NCBI GenBank assembly: GCA_002085445.1
Contig: NBMI01000016.1
Span: forward strand, 1-64,000
Length of the DNA: 64,000 nt
Direction of reading: 5' to 3'
Source: Candidatus Parabeggiatoa sp. nov. 2
Lineage (GTDB): Bacteria > Pseudomonadota > Gammaproteobacteria > Beggiatoales > Beggiatoaceae
Notes under the pieces: generated by a model
What the model saw: only the letters and a program-made list of their open reading frames with translations
What the model was told of the DNA's origin: nothing
Databases searched by the model: none
Position numbers and translations under genes: made by a program
Part shown: in pieces, positions 1 to 9,844 of the stretch
Layout: each line of letters opens with the position of its first letter
Numbering within the stretch: the first letter of the stretch is position 1

Positions 1-1911
1 AAACTGATCAAGGTTATGCGCTATTTAATGTGTTTAGTCACAGTATTACCCTTGTCATTATGTTGCCAGCGACGATTTGTGCCGGCATGACACTGCCATT
101 ACTCACTTATTATTTAATCTCCAAGGGATATGGTGAAGGTTCGATAGGTGGCATTTATGCCGCCAATACACTGGGAGCGATTATCGGGATTGCCCTTGGT
201 GTGCAAATTATCATGCCGGCGTTGGGTGTTAAGAACTTAATCACCATAGGAGGTGGATTGGATATTCTGCTGGGTTTGGCGCTCCTGTGGTATGCGGGTA
301 AAGGATTCAATAAGATACGCTGGAGTTTTGTTGCGACAGCAAGCAGTGCTATTTTGATAGCCAGTGTTATCTGGGTGGAATTAGATCCCGTAAAAATGGC
401 ATCAGGTGTGTTCAGACATGGAGTCATTAGTGAGGATCGGCAAGTGATATTCCACAAGGATGGCAAAACCGCTTCTATTGATTTAATCCAATCCAAATCA
501 GGAAAACTGACCATTAGTACGAACGGTAAACCCGATGCATCGATTAGTCAAAAAAACCCGTCAGCAGACGAACCGACTATGATCTTGCTTGCCGCTTTGC
601 CGTGGGCCATTCACGATCAAGCAAAAACCGTGGCTACCATAGGCTTTGGCTCTGGAATGACCAGTCATGTCCTATTATCCATCCCATCAATCGAAAGAGT
701 TGATACCATTGAAATTGAACCGGCTATGGTAGAAGGCGCTAAAGGTTTTGGTGAGCGCGTAGCCAATGTTTTCAACGATCCCCGTAGCCATATTCATCTT
801 GAAGATGCCAAGGCATTTTTTACTAACCACCAAAAAAAGTATGATATCATCATTTCCGAACCTTCAAACCCGTGGGTTGGTGGGGTAGCGGGACTGTTTT
901 CTCAAGAATTTTACCATCAAAGCACTGTCAACCCATTTTGAAGACTACGCCATCTATTTTTCGGCGGAAGGCGATCTACTGATTATTGCCAGCAAGCACG
1001 GTAAAGTGGGTACACCTAGCGACAAGCTATTTGATATACCTGAATTAGCGGCAGAGCTGACTCGCATAGGCATCTTTAACCAACAAGATATTTTGCTACG
1101 CAAAGTGGGTAGCAAACAAATCCTTGGGCCGCTGTTTAATTCATACAATATTGTGGCCAATTCTGATTATTTCCCCGTTCTGGATTTGGGCGCAGTGCGG
1201 ACGCGGTATCTGGAGAAAAATGCACTAGAGTTGCACAGATTGCGTTTGGTGGCAGCACCCTTGATTGAAACCTTGGAAAGCCAACCTATTCGCACTGCAC
1301 CTTTGTCCATTAACGAAAACATCCATTTACGGATTGGAGAGGCCGCACGGAAAGCTATGGTTATCCACCAATATTTTAAGTGGGTGACGGACAACCAAGT
1401 GCCACCGTCTTTGCAGATGGACGGAAACACCGTCGCAACGGTTCGTAATGTAAGAACTCTCCATCACCAGCAATGTCCTTCCGTTGAAAAGGAAGACGAA
1501 TGGTTTTCTTTTGAAATGAAAGAAGGTTGGCTACCTTACTTGCATTTTCTAGCCAAAGATACTTTGCCCTATTTGTCACCGACAGAAATGGAGATTATTT
1601 GGGCCGATATCGAGGCCGCCCCCTGTTTTACTCGTTTACCGGAAAATATCCGTCACTGGTTCAACTTGTATAAAGCGGTAGGCAACCGCGATTTTGAGCA
1701 AGTTTGGCAATTTTCCAAACTGTTGCTCCCTGACGGGAAAATTCAAGCGTCGGAAAATAACAACTATTTGTTAATGGTATCCATGTTGGCTCATATCGCT
1801 TTGAAGCGTTATGAAGCTGCGCTGGCGTTATTGAGGCGGTATAATCGGCGAGCGGAACCCCCTATTGAGATACGATTGCTTGGCACTATTGCGGCACAAC
1901 AGCGTTTGTGA
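1..1911 (+). pseudogene. Broken, 5'-partial membrane protein with spermidine synthase-like domain
   Basis: The frame is already open at the left edge, so the 5' part lies outside the window. The first segment (to the stop at 939-941) has hydrophobic helices (SITLVIMLPATICAGMTLPL, then TLGAIIGIALGV) followed by a SAM-methyltransferase-like fold typical of spermidine synthase: glycine motif IGFGSGMTSHVLL, acidic strand end DTIEIEP, and the signature IISEPSNPWVGGVAGLFSQEF. Reading resumes in another frame at about 919 with KALSTHFEDYAIYFSAEGDLLI and runs to 1911. In this family roughly 30 residues normally separate the SQEFY region from the ALxTHF region. They are missing here, so the break looks like an internal deletion plus frame change, not a single-base slip. 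Without the whole synthase fold it should be inactive. The substrate of such fused transporter/synthase proteins is generally unknown. Confidence 0.75.
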
Positions 1912-2128
1912 CGAGTTGACTGGAATGCCTTCGCCCCGAAAAACGACAAGGATTGTTTATGAGCAAGGATAATCCCGGCTTATATTTAATCCTTGTCGTT
2001 CCTTTTTTTGATCGTAACGGATGAAAGTTGATACCCTATAAATTGGCTTTTTGCTAAGTTTTAAAAGGGATGGTATTTGTGGGAAACGCGCTGGGAACAG
2101 ATACTATCTGGGGTGATGAAAATTGTGA

Positions 2129-2170
<42 letters not shown>

Positions 2171-2397
2171 AATTGTGAAGCTTTGACGCAAGAGAGATTT
2201 TCTGGTTATTTAGACTACCTGATTTAGGGGCCATAAAATGTTTTGAATGGTTTCAAATTGAGTTATGGCCCCCAATTGCGCCTCATTAGCCGTAGTTTTT
2301 GTAGGTGTTTTTATGACAACGAGAGCATCTCGAATTTTGATAACGCCTAATCTCACCTGTTTCTCTTACATATCAGAACATTAAGTTAAGCTATCCA

Positions 2398-2504
2398 AGT
2401 ACAACGGATACGCTTTCCGAAACGGATTGGGGAAATTCATAATTTTTGTAACCTTATGATTTTTTGACTTTTTTTATCCGTTAATTTCGAGTATCCGTTG
2501 TACT
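2398..2504. repeat. Short inverted-repeat element, agtacaacggata ends
   Basis: Perfect 13-bp terminal inverted repeats, agtacaacggata at 2398 and tatccgttgtact ending at 2504, enclose an AT-rich core. The same end sequence occurs at 7832, 35391-35556 (full element), 56304 and 57548, so this is a dispersed family. No coding capacity. Confidence 0.75.
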
Positions 2505-2593
2505 ACTTTAATAAAATAAGTCAGTGATTTTTAGATTTTTTTTTCATTTTTAATTCGTATAGCAAAGCTTCCCTTCTGTTTGTTCCTCAGCCT

Positions 2594-2684
2594 GACTCCA
2601 AACTAAAGTTTGGACTCCTGCCAAACTAAAGTTTGGACTCCTGCCAAACTAAAGTTTGGACTCCTGCCAAACTAAAGTTTGGAC
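2594..2684. repeat. 23-bp palindromic tandem repeat (ccaaactaaagtttgg)
   Basis: Four copies of a 23-bp unit whose core ccaaactaaagtttgg is palindromic and could form a hairpin. Single or diverged copies lie near 4650, 6840-6900, 8050-8140, 35580-35640, 40570-40650, 41430, 42070-42100 and 43010-43107, usually just downstream of genes. This makes it the commonest intergenic motif of the window. Confidence 0.85.
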
Positions 2685-2732
2685 GAATTTAAGACTTATG
2701 TTACCCGTCAAAACAATGTTGACAGACTACTA

Positions 2733-3001
2733 ACGTGAGTTCGACTTTTCAATAACTTATATAAATCTTATGTTAATCAAGTTGTTGATTACAATTAATT
2801 GATTAAAAACACATTTTTATTAGTTAAGATACCCTTAGCATTAATACGTGAATAACCCTTATTTGTGGGCCATCAACTGGAATGAACCAGTACAGCTTAG
2901 GTGTTTTGTTTTTAACTGATTTAATGATGTCATTATCACTAAACAATTGATATAACTAATAATTTTATAACCGGCCTTGATATTTAAAGTCGAACTCACG
3001 T
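2733..3001. mobile_element. MITE-like element, family 1, copy a
   Basis: A 269-bp non-coding element with inverted ends: acgtgagttcgactttt on the left, aaagtcgaactcacgt on the right. TA dinucleotides flank both ends (2731-2732 and 3002-3003). The interior includes a stretch near 2865-2900 (ctggaatgaaccagtac) that is shared with the 58.4-kb copy. An inverted copy lies at 4754-5024, and the ATPase/nuclease gene pair sits exactly between them. TA flanks and size suit a non-autonomous derivative of a TA-targeting transposon. No transposase is present in the window. Confidence 0.8.
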
Positions 3002-3010
3002 TACTAGAGT

Positions 3011-3532
3011 TTAATTGTCATCTACCGTCCAATACTTATGTGTTGCCAGACTATTCTGATCAACTACCAATGGGTGGGCATCTATGGCTTTTAGTCGCTG
3101 CTTCAGTTTCTGTTTCACATTCGCCGGGTTTATCGCCTTGGGAAACAATTTAGAATGCTTAGCTGGTTGTTCCATATGTAAAACCACACGGATACTTCTT
3201 AAATGTTCTTGTAGTGCCAACGTGGCAAACTGTTTTTCATCCTGAACATTCGCATTAACTTTTGCCGCAACCAACCCAGCCAACGTGTCACGAACCTTGA
3301 AGGCAATTTCATCGCCAATATCTACCGGTTTGGTTCGGGGGTGGGCACGATAATCCTTAATTTCGATCAACCAGGTAGTGTTATTGGTGACACAAAGAAT
3401 ATCGACGGCTTTGGCGGAGCCACAGGTATTTTGGAACTGGTTGCGATAAAAAGACCAGTTATCGTATTGACTGGCACAACAGTCTTCACAAAAAGTAAAT
3501 TTCAACTTACCTTCTATAATAACTTTCTTCAC
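3011..3532 (-). CDS. PD-(D/E)XK nuclease-like partner of AAA ATPase
   Basis: A 173-residue protein with an early Cys cluster ([12 protein letters not shown]) and a core [21 protein letters not shown]-like segment at about residues 42-62, which fits the D-x(n)-ExK pattern of PD-(D/E)XK nucleases (Asp in AVD, then EIK). The rest is helical and basic, ending about 10 bp from MITE copy a. Its start overlaps the end of the upstream ATPase frame by 4 bp (3529-3532), so the two are translationally coupled. ATPase plus small nuclease pairs of this layout are common among anti-phage systems. I cannot match it to a named one. The nuclease assignment rests on the motif only. Confidence 0.6.
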   Translation of the reverse strand: MKKVIIEGKLKFTFCEDCCASQYDNWSFYRNQFQNTCGSAKAVDILCVTNNTTWLIEIKDYRAHPRTKPVDIGDEIAFKVRDTLAGLVAAKVNANVQDEKQFATLALQEHLRSIRVVLHMEQPAKHSKLFPKAINPANVKQKLKQRLKAIDAHPLVVDQNSLATHKYWTVDDN

Positions 3533-4567
3533 GCCGATTCTCCTGCCATAAACCGATCAGACTGTTGAAGTTCCTCATCCAACAACATTAGCGGATCAAC
3601 CTCTTCTATTGAATGACCCTGATGGACATTCACGCCCTGTTCCGTCTGTTCCAAAGCAAAATAGCGTTGCTTTACTTTTTTGAACGGTTTGTTAGCAGAA
3701 AGAATTTCTAGTTCACGCACAAAAAACAAGTTATGGGTTGCCACGAAAACCTGTATGCCATTGTTGCATAGATGCAAAATGGTACTCGCTACTAGGCGAA
3801 TTAACTTAGGATTAAGATTGGTTTCCGGCTCATCCCAAAACAGGCAGCCTTTATCCAATAGGGAACCGGTAGAAATGAGTCTTGCTACCATAGCCAGTTT
3901 TCGCAATCCTTCTGCGAGCAGTGGCATCTCTATATTGCCGGTGCCAGCGAGCTTTAAATAAAAACGACCATTTTTATCCAGTATAACACTACCGCCCATC
4001 GCTTCTTCCAAGGGTTGCAACAATTTTTTAACCACTTTTTCTCTTGGGCCTTTCAGCAATGGCGCCCCAAGTAGTAAACAGATATCTCTATAAGTTTCTT
4101 CAAATTCGAGGTAGTGGTTTTCGTAAACTGAAACAAAACTAGGATAGATGGTTAACCGGCGACTTATCCTGCCATGTTGAAGGTATTTTTTGAAGGGTGA
4201 CTTCAGATTTACTCCGTGTGGCAAAACTAAAAGTCGTCTCTAATAAATCATCCTCAAAGAAAAGTGAAATTGTACATCGCTTTCGACCTTGTCGCAAGCG
4301 GCGTGCCATGCGTCCAAGTGATTCTGGTCGTATAACATTAATGAGTTTAGTGGCTAATCGGGTTGCAAGCAGTGATTTTGTTGGAACAGTGGCGTTCGGC
4401 TTTTTTCCTTCTGCCGCGCTGACTGATAATACCGAGTAAGCCAGTTTCAACAAGAGAGATTTACCCGTGCCGTTTTCACCGATAATGACATTGAGTCCTG
4501 ATGCAAAATCCAGTTGTGCTTTTGGAAATGCAGTAAAGTTTTCTACGGAGAGTTGCTTGAGCATCAT
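3529..4567 (-). pseudogene. AAA (ABC-type, AAA15/AAA21-like) ATPase, frameshifted
   Basis: Two overlapping frames together spell one ATPase of about 350 residues. The upstream frame (from 4567) has the Walker A region NVIIGENGTGKSLLLKL near residues 27-43. The downstream frame (to 3529) has [14 protein letters not shown], a signature-like region ([17 protein letters not shown]), Walker [13 protein letters not shown] and the switch His in VFVATHNLF. The change of frame lies between about 4150 and 4175, where homologues usually carry a short P-T/S-R motif, so a few residues may also be lost. The start is set by a TAACTGA heptamer run immediately upstream (4573-4610); the alternative is the second of two adjacent Met codons. 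Coupled to the nuclease-like gene. The frameshift would separate Walker A from Walker B unless it is a sequencing error. Confidence 0.75.
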
Positions 4568-4572
4568 TTGCC

Positions 4573-4610
4573 TTATCAGTTATCAGTTATCAGTTATCAG
4601 TTATCAGTTA
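4573..4610 (-). repeat. TAACTGA heptamer array before the ATPase start
   Basis: About five copies of taactga, read on the minus strand, end a few bases before the ATPase start codon. The same arrangement (array directly before ATG) is seen for argG and for the kinase at 36043. Such repeats are described as abundant in marine Beggiatoaceae and have been proposed to be regulatory. Confidence 0.85.
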
Positions 4611-4753
4611 TATTTCACAGCGTTTTCGAGCGAAGCAGAAAGGAGTCCAAACTTTAGTTTGGCAAAATTCGTTCAGGAGCAATATTAGCTGCTGTACCAG
4701 TACTCTGTCAATGTTCTATTGACGGGTTTTAGTCGTCGGCCAGTTTTATACTT

Positions 4754-5024
4754 ACGTGAGTTCGACTTTAAATATCAGTGAGTTATAGAATTATTAATTT
4801 ATATCAAATTAGTTAGTTATAATGAATTTTAAATCAATCAGTTAAAAAAACAAGCTTTACTGGCTCATTTCATTCTATGGCCCACAATTTTCCGGTTATT
4901 AACGTATTAATGTTAAGGGTTTAATAGTCAAAAAAAAAGATTTTTTTTTAACTAATTACTTGCAAACTCTTGACTCTTGATTAATATAAAATTTATATAA
5001 CTTATTGAAAAGTCGAGTTCACGT
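4754..5024. mobile_element. MITE-like element, family 1, copy b (inverted)
   Basis: A 271-bp element in opposite orientation to copy a, with ends acgtgagttcgacttta and aaaagtcgagttcacgt. The right end is followed by TA; the left by tt, so the flank is not perfect. The core is AT-rich with a long A/T run near 4930-4950. Together with copy a it brackets the ATPase/nuclease pair like a composite element. The remaining sequence to 5180 shows no gene. Confidence 0.78.
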
Positions 5025-5180
5025 TAATAAATAGAACGTACAGATGCTGCCTTTTTAGAAAGGCATAAGACGGTAACGAAAATCTGCCTAAATATTTACC
5101 AAAGGCACTCAAAAATGCCTATAACAACTCACCCCAAAGGCTAAATCGGCAACCACAATTACCAATTACCAAACAAAGAC

Positions 5181-5546
5181 ATGAGTAATATTGCCAACAC
5201 CATTTATCAAGCCATTGTCTCACATACCGCATGGAAAAAGCGATTGCGTGATATTATTGACACTGGCGAAAACAAATACGATGTTGACGCTGAACAGTGT
5301 AAGTTTGGCAAATGGCTTAAAGAAAATACAGACGGGTTGTTAAGTATATATGAACATTACCCACAAGTTGTGCATTTACATGATCAGTTTCATAAGGAAG
5401 CTGATAAAATTATTCGACTCGCCTTATACGGAAAACTTCAGGAAGCCAACACAGCCGTTGGGTATGGCGGAGATTTTGACCACATTTCGCAAGAATTGGT
5501 GCGAGCCCTCATAGCTTGGCATGATGTTGTGATAGGCAAGAAGTAA
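5181..5546 (+). CDS. Stand-alone CZB (chemoreceptor zinc-binding) domain protein
   Basis: 121 residues made entirely of a CZB domain. The zinc ligand pattern is visible: His in SHTAWKKRL (residue about 15), Cys in AEQCKFGKWL (about 39), and the two His of VVHLHDQFHKEA (about 65-71). CZB domains usually sit at the C-terminus of soluble chemoreceptors or in diguanylate cyclases, where zinc or HOCl/redox state alters signalling. As a separate protein it may act in trans on a receptor or cyclase. No chemotaxis gene is adjacent; the nearest signalling proteins are the kinases after 21 kb. No clear ribosome binding site precedes the ATG. Confidence 0.85.
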   Translation: MSNIANTIYQAIVSHTAWKKRLRDIIDTGENKYDVDAEQCKFGKWLKENTDGLLSIYEHYPQVVHLHDQFHKEADKIIRLALYGKLQEANTAVGYGGDFDHISQELVRALIAWHDVVIGKK

Positions 5547-5624
5547 GTACAGCAGATTGACGGATAAAACCGATTTTGGTTAGTACAGCGGCTTGACGAA
5601 ATCAACGGATTTCTTGTTTGATAG

Positions 5625-5684
5625 CTGATAACTGATAACTGATAACTGATAACTGATAACTGATAACTGATAACTGATAACTGA
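5625..5684 (+). repeat. TAACTGA heptamer array before argG
   Basis: Eight to nine perfect tandem copies of taactga end 6 bp before the argG ATG at 5691. No Shine-Dalgarno sequence is seen between array and start, so the array occupies the place of the leader. Copy number of such arrays can vary by slippage, which could change spacing or expression. Confidence 0.9.
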
Positions 5685-5690
5685 AAAACT

Positions 5691-6823
5691 ATGAGTGAGA
5701 TAAAAAAAGTTGTTTTAGCCTATTCGGGCGGCCTCGATACTTCTATTATTCTTAAATGGTTACAAGACGAATACCACTGCGAAGTGGTTACCTTTACCGC
5801 CGACATCGGACAAGGCGAAGAACTTGAACCAGCCCGTGCTAAAGTACCATTTACGAGGGCGAATATCTGCTCGGCACATCCATTGCGCGTCCATTGATTG
5901 CTAAGCATTTAGTCGAAATTGCTAATCAAACCGGGGCCGATGCCATTTCGCACGGCGCAACGGGGAAAGGTAATGACCAAGTCCGTTTTGAATTAGGCGC
6001 TTATGCCCTAAAACCAGACATCAAAGTCATTGCGCCTTGGCGCGAATGGGATTTAAATTCACGCAAAAAGCTCTTAGCTTACGCTGAGCAGCACGGCATT
6101 CCCATAGAAATGAAACGCGGCAAACAATCGCCCTATTCAATGGATGCCAACTTGCTGCATATTTCTTATGAAGGTGGCCCCCTTGAAAATCCTTGGCTGG
6201 AGCCAGAAGAAGAGGTATGGCGTTGGACAGTTTCTCCCGAAAAGGCCCCCGATAAGCCCACAACGCTAGAATTAGAATTTGCCAAAGGCGATATTGTCGC
6301 CATCGACGGCCAAGCCATGATGCCGGCCCAAGTGTTAGCCCACTTAAATAAAGTCGCCGGCGAAAACGGCATTGGGCGACTCGATTTAGTGGAAAACCGC
6401 TATGTTGGTATGAAATCACGCGGTTGCTATGAAACCCCCGGCGGCACCGTCATGCTTAGAGCACACCGCGCCATAGAATCGATCACGTTAGATCGAGAAG
6501 TGGCCCACCTCAAGGACGAACTCATGCCTCGTTATGCCAACCTCATTTATAACGGCTACTGGTGGAGTCCTGAACGGAAACTCTTACAAGAATTGATTGA
6601 TGCTTCACAAGTCAATGTCAACGGCAAAGTTCGTTTGAAGCTCTATAAAGGCAACGTCATTGTTACCGGGCGCACTTCCGATAACAGTCTTTTTGATACC
6701 AGCATCGCCACCTTTGAAGACGACGAAGGGGCCTATAATCAAAAAGATGCCGAAGGGTTTATCAAACTCAACGCGTTACGGATGCGAATAGCGGCGCGAC
6801 TAACACGGAATTCAAACCCTTAG
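5691..6823 (+). pseudogene. argG: Argininosuccinate synthase with internal deletion and frame break
   Basis: ArgG joins citrulline and aspartate with ATP in arginine synthesis. The first frame (5691-5897) has the family start [18 protein letters not shown] (ATP pyrophosphatase P-loop) and [17 protein letters not shown]. The second frame picks up at about 5853 with [19 protein letters not shown] and continues with the expected [23 protein letters not shown] and the C-terminal [15 protein letters not shown], ending at 6823. Between LEPARAK and YEGEYLL the family normally has about 35 residues (ending FRANAxYEG). They are absent and the frame changes. Everything else is well conserved. An assembly or sequencing fault is possible, because arginine synthesis should matter to this organism; otherwise the gene is dead. 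Confidence 0.9.
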
Positions 6824-7225
6824 GTTTGACATGGAGTCCAAACCTTTAGGTTTGGACGGATTTAAGGGCACTGCCAAACTCAAGTTTGGACTCCTGCCAA
6901 ACTCTCCTTCACACCCTCGGAGTGCATGTTTTCTTGCCAGTTGCCCTGAACGTTCTATTAAATCGGTATTAACTTCTACAACATCTACTTTTTCCCATTG
7001 TTCCTGAAATGTTGTTATCATTGCCTCAAAATCTTCTTCACTTATGCGTTGTCCGCGGTAAGCTCGTGTCAATGTGGCAATCATTTCCGCATAAGTCACT
7101 GCCGAGGTTGCAAAAATATTCTCTTCATCGGGCGGGTATTGGAGAATAAAATGTTGGATTCTCAAAGTACCCTCTTCATTGAGGAAATATTTCACCCACG
7201 CTGAGGTATCAAGGAAAATAACCAT
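6812..7225 (-). pseudogene. VapC-like PIN toxin, C-terminus replaced by repeat sequence
   Basis: Residues 1 to about 100 are a typical VapC PIN ribonuclease: MVIFLDTSAWVKYF with the first acidic residue, SAVTYAEMIATL with the second, and ARKHALRG before the expected DAxHLA motif. At that point (about 6905) the frame enters the palindromic repeat family (caaactcaagtttgg), giving a foreign tail. The third/fourth acidic site is lost, so catalysis is unlikely. It overlaps the end of argG by 12 bp on the opposite strand. Its antitoxin lies 2 bp upstream. Confidence 0.8.
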
Positions 7226-7227
7226 AA

Positions 7228-7488
7228 TTACTCCCTATCTTGAATAACCATTTCTGAAGCACTTGGGCCTTTCCCGTTCATTTTTACTGCTTTGAACGGG
7301 TTAAATGGCATTTGACTTCCTTTCTGGAGCAATCGCCGTTTTGGTGTCGGTGGTGAGTTGGGTGTTTGCATCCAGCGCGTAATGGCTTCTTCTACTATTT
7401 GCTTGACTCTTTGTTGTTGTTCTTTTGAAGCATTAAGGTATGCTTGAGCGAGTTCGTCATTTATGTCAGGGATGTATAACTGGGCCAT
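7228..7488 (-). CDS. Antitoxin of the VapC-like pair
   Basis: 86 residues: an N-terminal helical part (DINDELAQAYLNASKEQQQRV) and an unstructured basic C-terminal half (PPTPKRRLLQKGS) as is usual for antitoxins that wrap a PIN toxin. Stop and toxin start are 2 bp apart, so the genes form one operon in canonical antitoxin-toxin order. Assigned by context more than by sequence. Confidence 0.6.
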   Translation of the reverse strand: MAQLYIPDINDELAQAYLNASKEQQQRVKQIVEEAITRWMQTPNSPPTPKRRLLQKGSQMPFNPFKAVKMNGKGPSASEMVIQDRE

Positions 7489-7608
7489 CGTTTTTTCTCT
7501 TTCTTAAATTGGGAATTGGGATTGATTTTCTGTTTGCCATTCACTCGGTTTTGGTTCCATAAGGTTTAATCTGTTTCATCGCCTCTTAAACGAAAAGGTG
7601 TAATGATA

Positions 7609-7729
7609 TACTCAACGTGGGCATAACTTGGATTTCCTGGGGCGCTGCCCCAGGCTGTATTAATATCGCCCCGTTGGGGCTTTTCGGATTTTTTTTCTCA
7701 AAAAGTCCAAGTTGTTCCCTTCTTGGGTA
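7609..7729. mobile_element. 121-bp MITE, family 2, TA-flanked insertion with empty site
   Basis: Imperfect terminal inverted repeats (tactcaacgtgggcataac on the left; the right end reads tacccaagaagggaacaac on the other strand) with TA on both sides (7607-7608 and 7730-7731). The interior holds two hairpins, ggggcgctgcccc and gccccgttggggc. The flanking DNA is duplicated at 9655-9740, where the same sequence runs through without the element (gtgtaatgataacggtg), leaving a single TA. This is direct evidence of insertion with TA duplication. Confidence 0.88.
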
Positions 7730-7732
7730 TAA

Positions 7733-7800
7733 CGGTGTAGCGAGCGTGTTCATCATTAATCCGATACTTGGAAATGGATTAGGCCGAAACTTCCGTTGGC
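7733..7800. repeat. Duplicated non-coding segment, copy 1
   Basis: The stretch starting acggtgtagcgagcgtgttc is repeated almost identically at 9667-9730. Both copies follow a remnant of the antitoxin tail encoding LRGDETD, so a larger block including a gene end was duplicated. From about 7800 to 8160 only palindromic repeats are visible. Confidence 0.75.
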
Positions 7801-8196
7801 ACTTTAATACAAAAATACGGTGTGGGTAAGTACAACGGATACGCGAAATAAACGGATAAATCATAACAACGAAAACGGTTTTCTTAACAGTCTAAAAAGG
7901 GCCGATTTTGAACTTATTATTTTAATGACTGATTCCGAGATCAGTGTTCGGCCTCACCCTGGCCCACTTCTGGTAGGAAATTTTGGGTGAGGGGCAGATA
8001 AAGTCGGCACCGTTGGGAGAGCTACCGAGCCGTACTTTAGTCGGAGGCCGTCCAAACTAAGTTTTTGAAGCGAAAAACTGGAGCAAAGTTTGGACTCCTT
8101 CCGTCCAAACTAAAGTTTGGACTTCTTTCGCCCAAACTTAAGTTTGAACTTAGTAATTGGTCATTGAAAATTCACTCGGTTTTGGTCCCATAAGGT

Positions 8197-8418
8197 TTAA
8201 TCGGTTTCATCGCCTCTGAGGCGAGATACCCATACTTGTGCATCTTCACCGTTTAATAGGTTAGGCGCGGAACCACGAATACTACGCCATTTGCGACGTG
8301 CTTTTTGTGGTTGAGTTTCTTGTTGTTTAACCTGTTCATCTAAAAAGGTTAACAGTATCTTTTGTTCAGGGTACGTCAAATGGTTAGCTTGTTTTAGTAA
8401 ATACTGAAGATTGGGCAT
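8197..8418 (-). CDS. Small antitoxin-like protein ending EDAQVWVSRLRGDETD
   Basis: 73 residues: helical N-terminus (MPNLQYLLKQANHLTYPEQKILLTFL) and a C-terminal RKWRSIRGSAPNLLNGEDAQVWVSRLRG tail, a pattern of antitoxins found next to PIN or MazF toxins in cyanobacteria and relatives. A GGGAG ribosome binding site precedes the ATG. Downstream, a short frame that begins at an ATG just after the stop (MGPKPSEF) runs into repeats, which may be the stub of a lost toxin. A PIN gene lies upstream instead of in the canonical downstream place. Confidence 0.6.
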   Translation of the reverse strand: MPNLQYLLKQANHLTYPEQKILLTFLDEQVKQQETQPQKARRKWRSIRGSAPNLLNGEDAQVWVSRLRGDETD

Positions 8419-8459
8419 GGTAACAACTCCCTTTATTAGAGGGCAATGGAATGTTTTAA

Positions 8460-8934
8460 TTAGTGTTTGATGTTAAGTTCCGCTTCTATTTCATTCAACA
8501 GTACTACTCTGAGTTCTTCTGGTAGCCCAATAACCTTTTTAAGCTTAGCGTCATTGGTTAGAAATAAATCACAATGATGTTGTATGGCAACGGCAAGATG
8601 TTGAGCATCGAATTTTTTAAGGGATTCATTGATTGCTCTCAGCTTTGCCACGGTGATGGCGGCCTCTTCATCTAATATAGGGACATATTCGGTGTTTTCA
8701 CCTGAACTTAACATTTTACGATAATATTCTACCAAATCCATCCGTCCTAGACGATAGGGCATCACCAAAACTTCAGACAACGTGATGGATGAAGTGACCG
8801 CTGTGAATTGACCTTCATCTATCATATCGAAAATGAGTTGGGCGTGCGAATTCTTCATTTCCTTCAATTTGATAGATGATAGGTGCAGAATCTAAATAAA
8901 TACGTTTGACACCTTCTAATATTTTTATAGACAC
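8460..8934 (-). pseudogene. PIN-domain toxin (VapC-like), frameshifted near its N-terminus
   Basis: The start GTG at 8934 follows a GGAG site and encodes the PIN opening KRIYLDSAPIIYQIEGNEEF with the first acidic Asp. At about 8850 the frame changes, and the rest (QLIFDMIDEGQFTAVTSSITLSEVLVMPYRLG, then KKFDAQHLAVAIQHHCDLFLTND) is a complete remaining PIN domain with its Glu and Asp sites. A methionine inside the second frame could start a protein lacking the first Asp, which would be inactive. It lies 41 bp upstream of the antitoxin-like gene. Confidence 0.78.
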
Positions 8935-9122
8935 TAGAGAAACTCCAAATTAATAGGTTGCCTCAAGGTAGTCCCTACTTCATTGAGCAGGTTTTGAAAA
9001 TTTTAAAACAAAAACCCTGTCAAGAAACTTGGTTTTTTTTCAGGCCACTGTTTTTTAGAAACTGTCCAAGAAAAACCTCTAGGTAGTTACACTGGCTTTA
9101 ATAATACGCCCCTTTGGGGCTA

Positions 9123-9245
9123 TACTCAACGCGGTCACAAATTGAACTTTTCTGTCATTTCGGTGAGTGCGAAAAATCTTGAGCCAGTTAAGATTTCTCG
9201 CGTAGCGAGAAATGACAAAAGCGCAGATTATGCCCGTGCTGAGTA
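9123..9245. mobile_element. TA-flanked 123-bp MITE-like element
   Basis: Ends tactcaacgcgg and (other strand) tactcagcacgg are flanked by TA (9121-9122, 9246-9247). Size and ends resemble family 2, but the core carries an imperfect hairpin around gatttctcgcgtagcgagaa instead of the gcccc hairpins. Probably a related derivative. Confidence 0.65.
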
Positions 9246-9844
9246 TAATAGAGGTTTTAAAGTCAGCCCCAGGCAAGCGAAATTAATATAGCCAATGTAA
9301 CTACCTGGCTTTGGGTTAGGAATGAAAAAAGTGCATGCTGAGTATAGTTAGTGGCTGAACGAAAACCCCTTACCTATAGCGCGTACCAGATGACTTTACG
9401 CTAAAAATATAGCGTTAAGTGTATGTAATGCTTGACATTTCGTTTCTGAGTTTACCGCATAGTCATGTGATACAAGCTATAAGTGTCATTTCGACGAGAG
9501 GAGAAATATTAACACATTGATAACCAAAAGATTTCTCCCTTTGCTCGAAATGACAAAGATGGTTTTCGTCCAAGCACTAGTTAGTAATTGGTCATTTAAA
9601 ATTCATTCGGTTTGTCTCAAGTGGGTTTAATTCGTTTCATCGTCTCTTAAACGAAAATGTGTAATGATAACGGTGTAGCGAGCGTGTTCATCATTAATCC
9701 AATACTTGGAAATGGATTAGGCCGAAACTTACCATGCGAATTAAGGGTTGAATTAAATATTATGAAATCAATCATTTATAAAAACGTATTGATTGAAAGT
9801 GATTTTATAAGTCTACATTTTTCATTTTTAGATCGATATTCGCA

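Noticed and set aside
4754-5024. Origin or regulatory region because of AT-rich runs
   Set aside because: The AT-rich sequence is the interior of a MITE copy; no DnaA-box cluster was seen.
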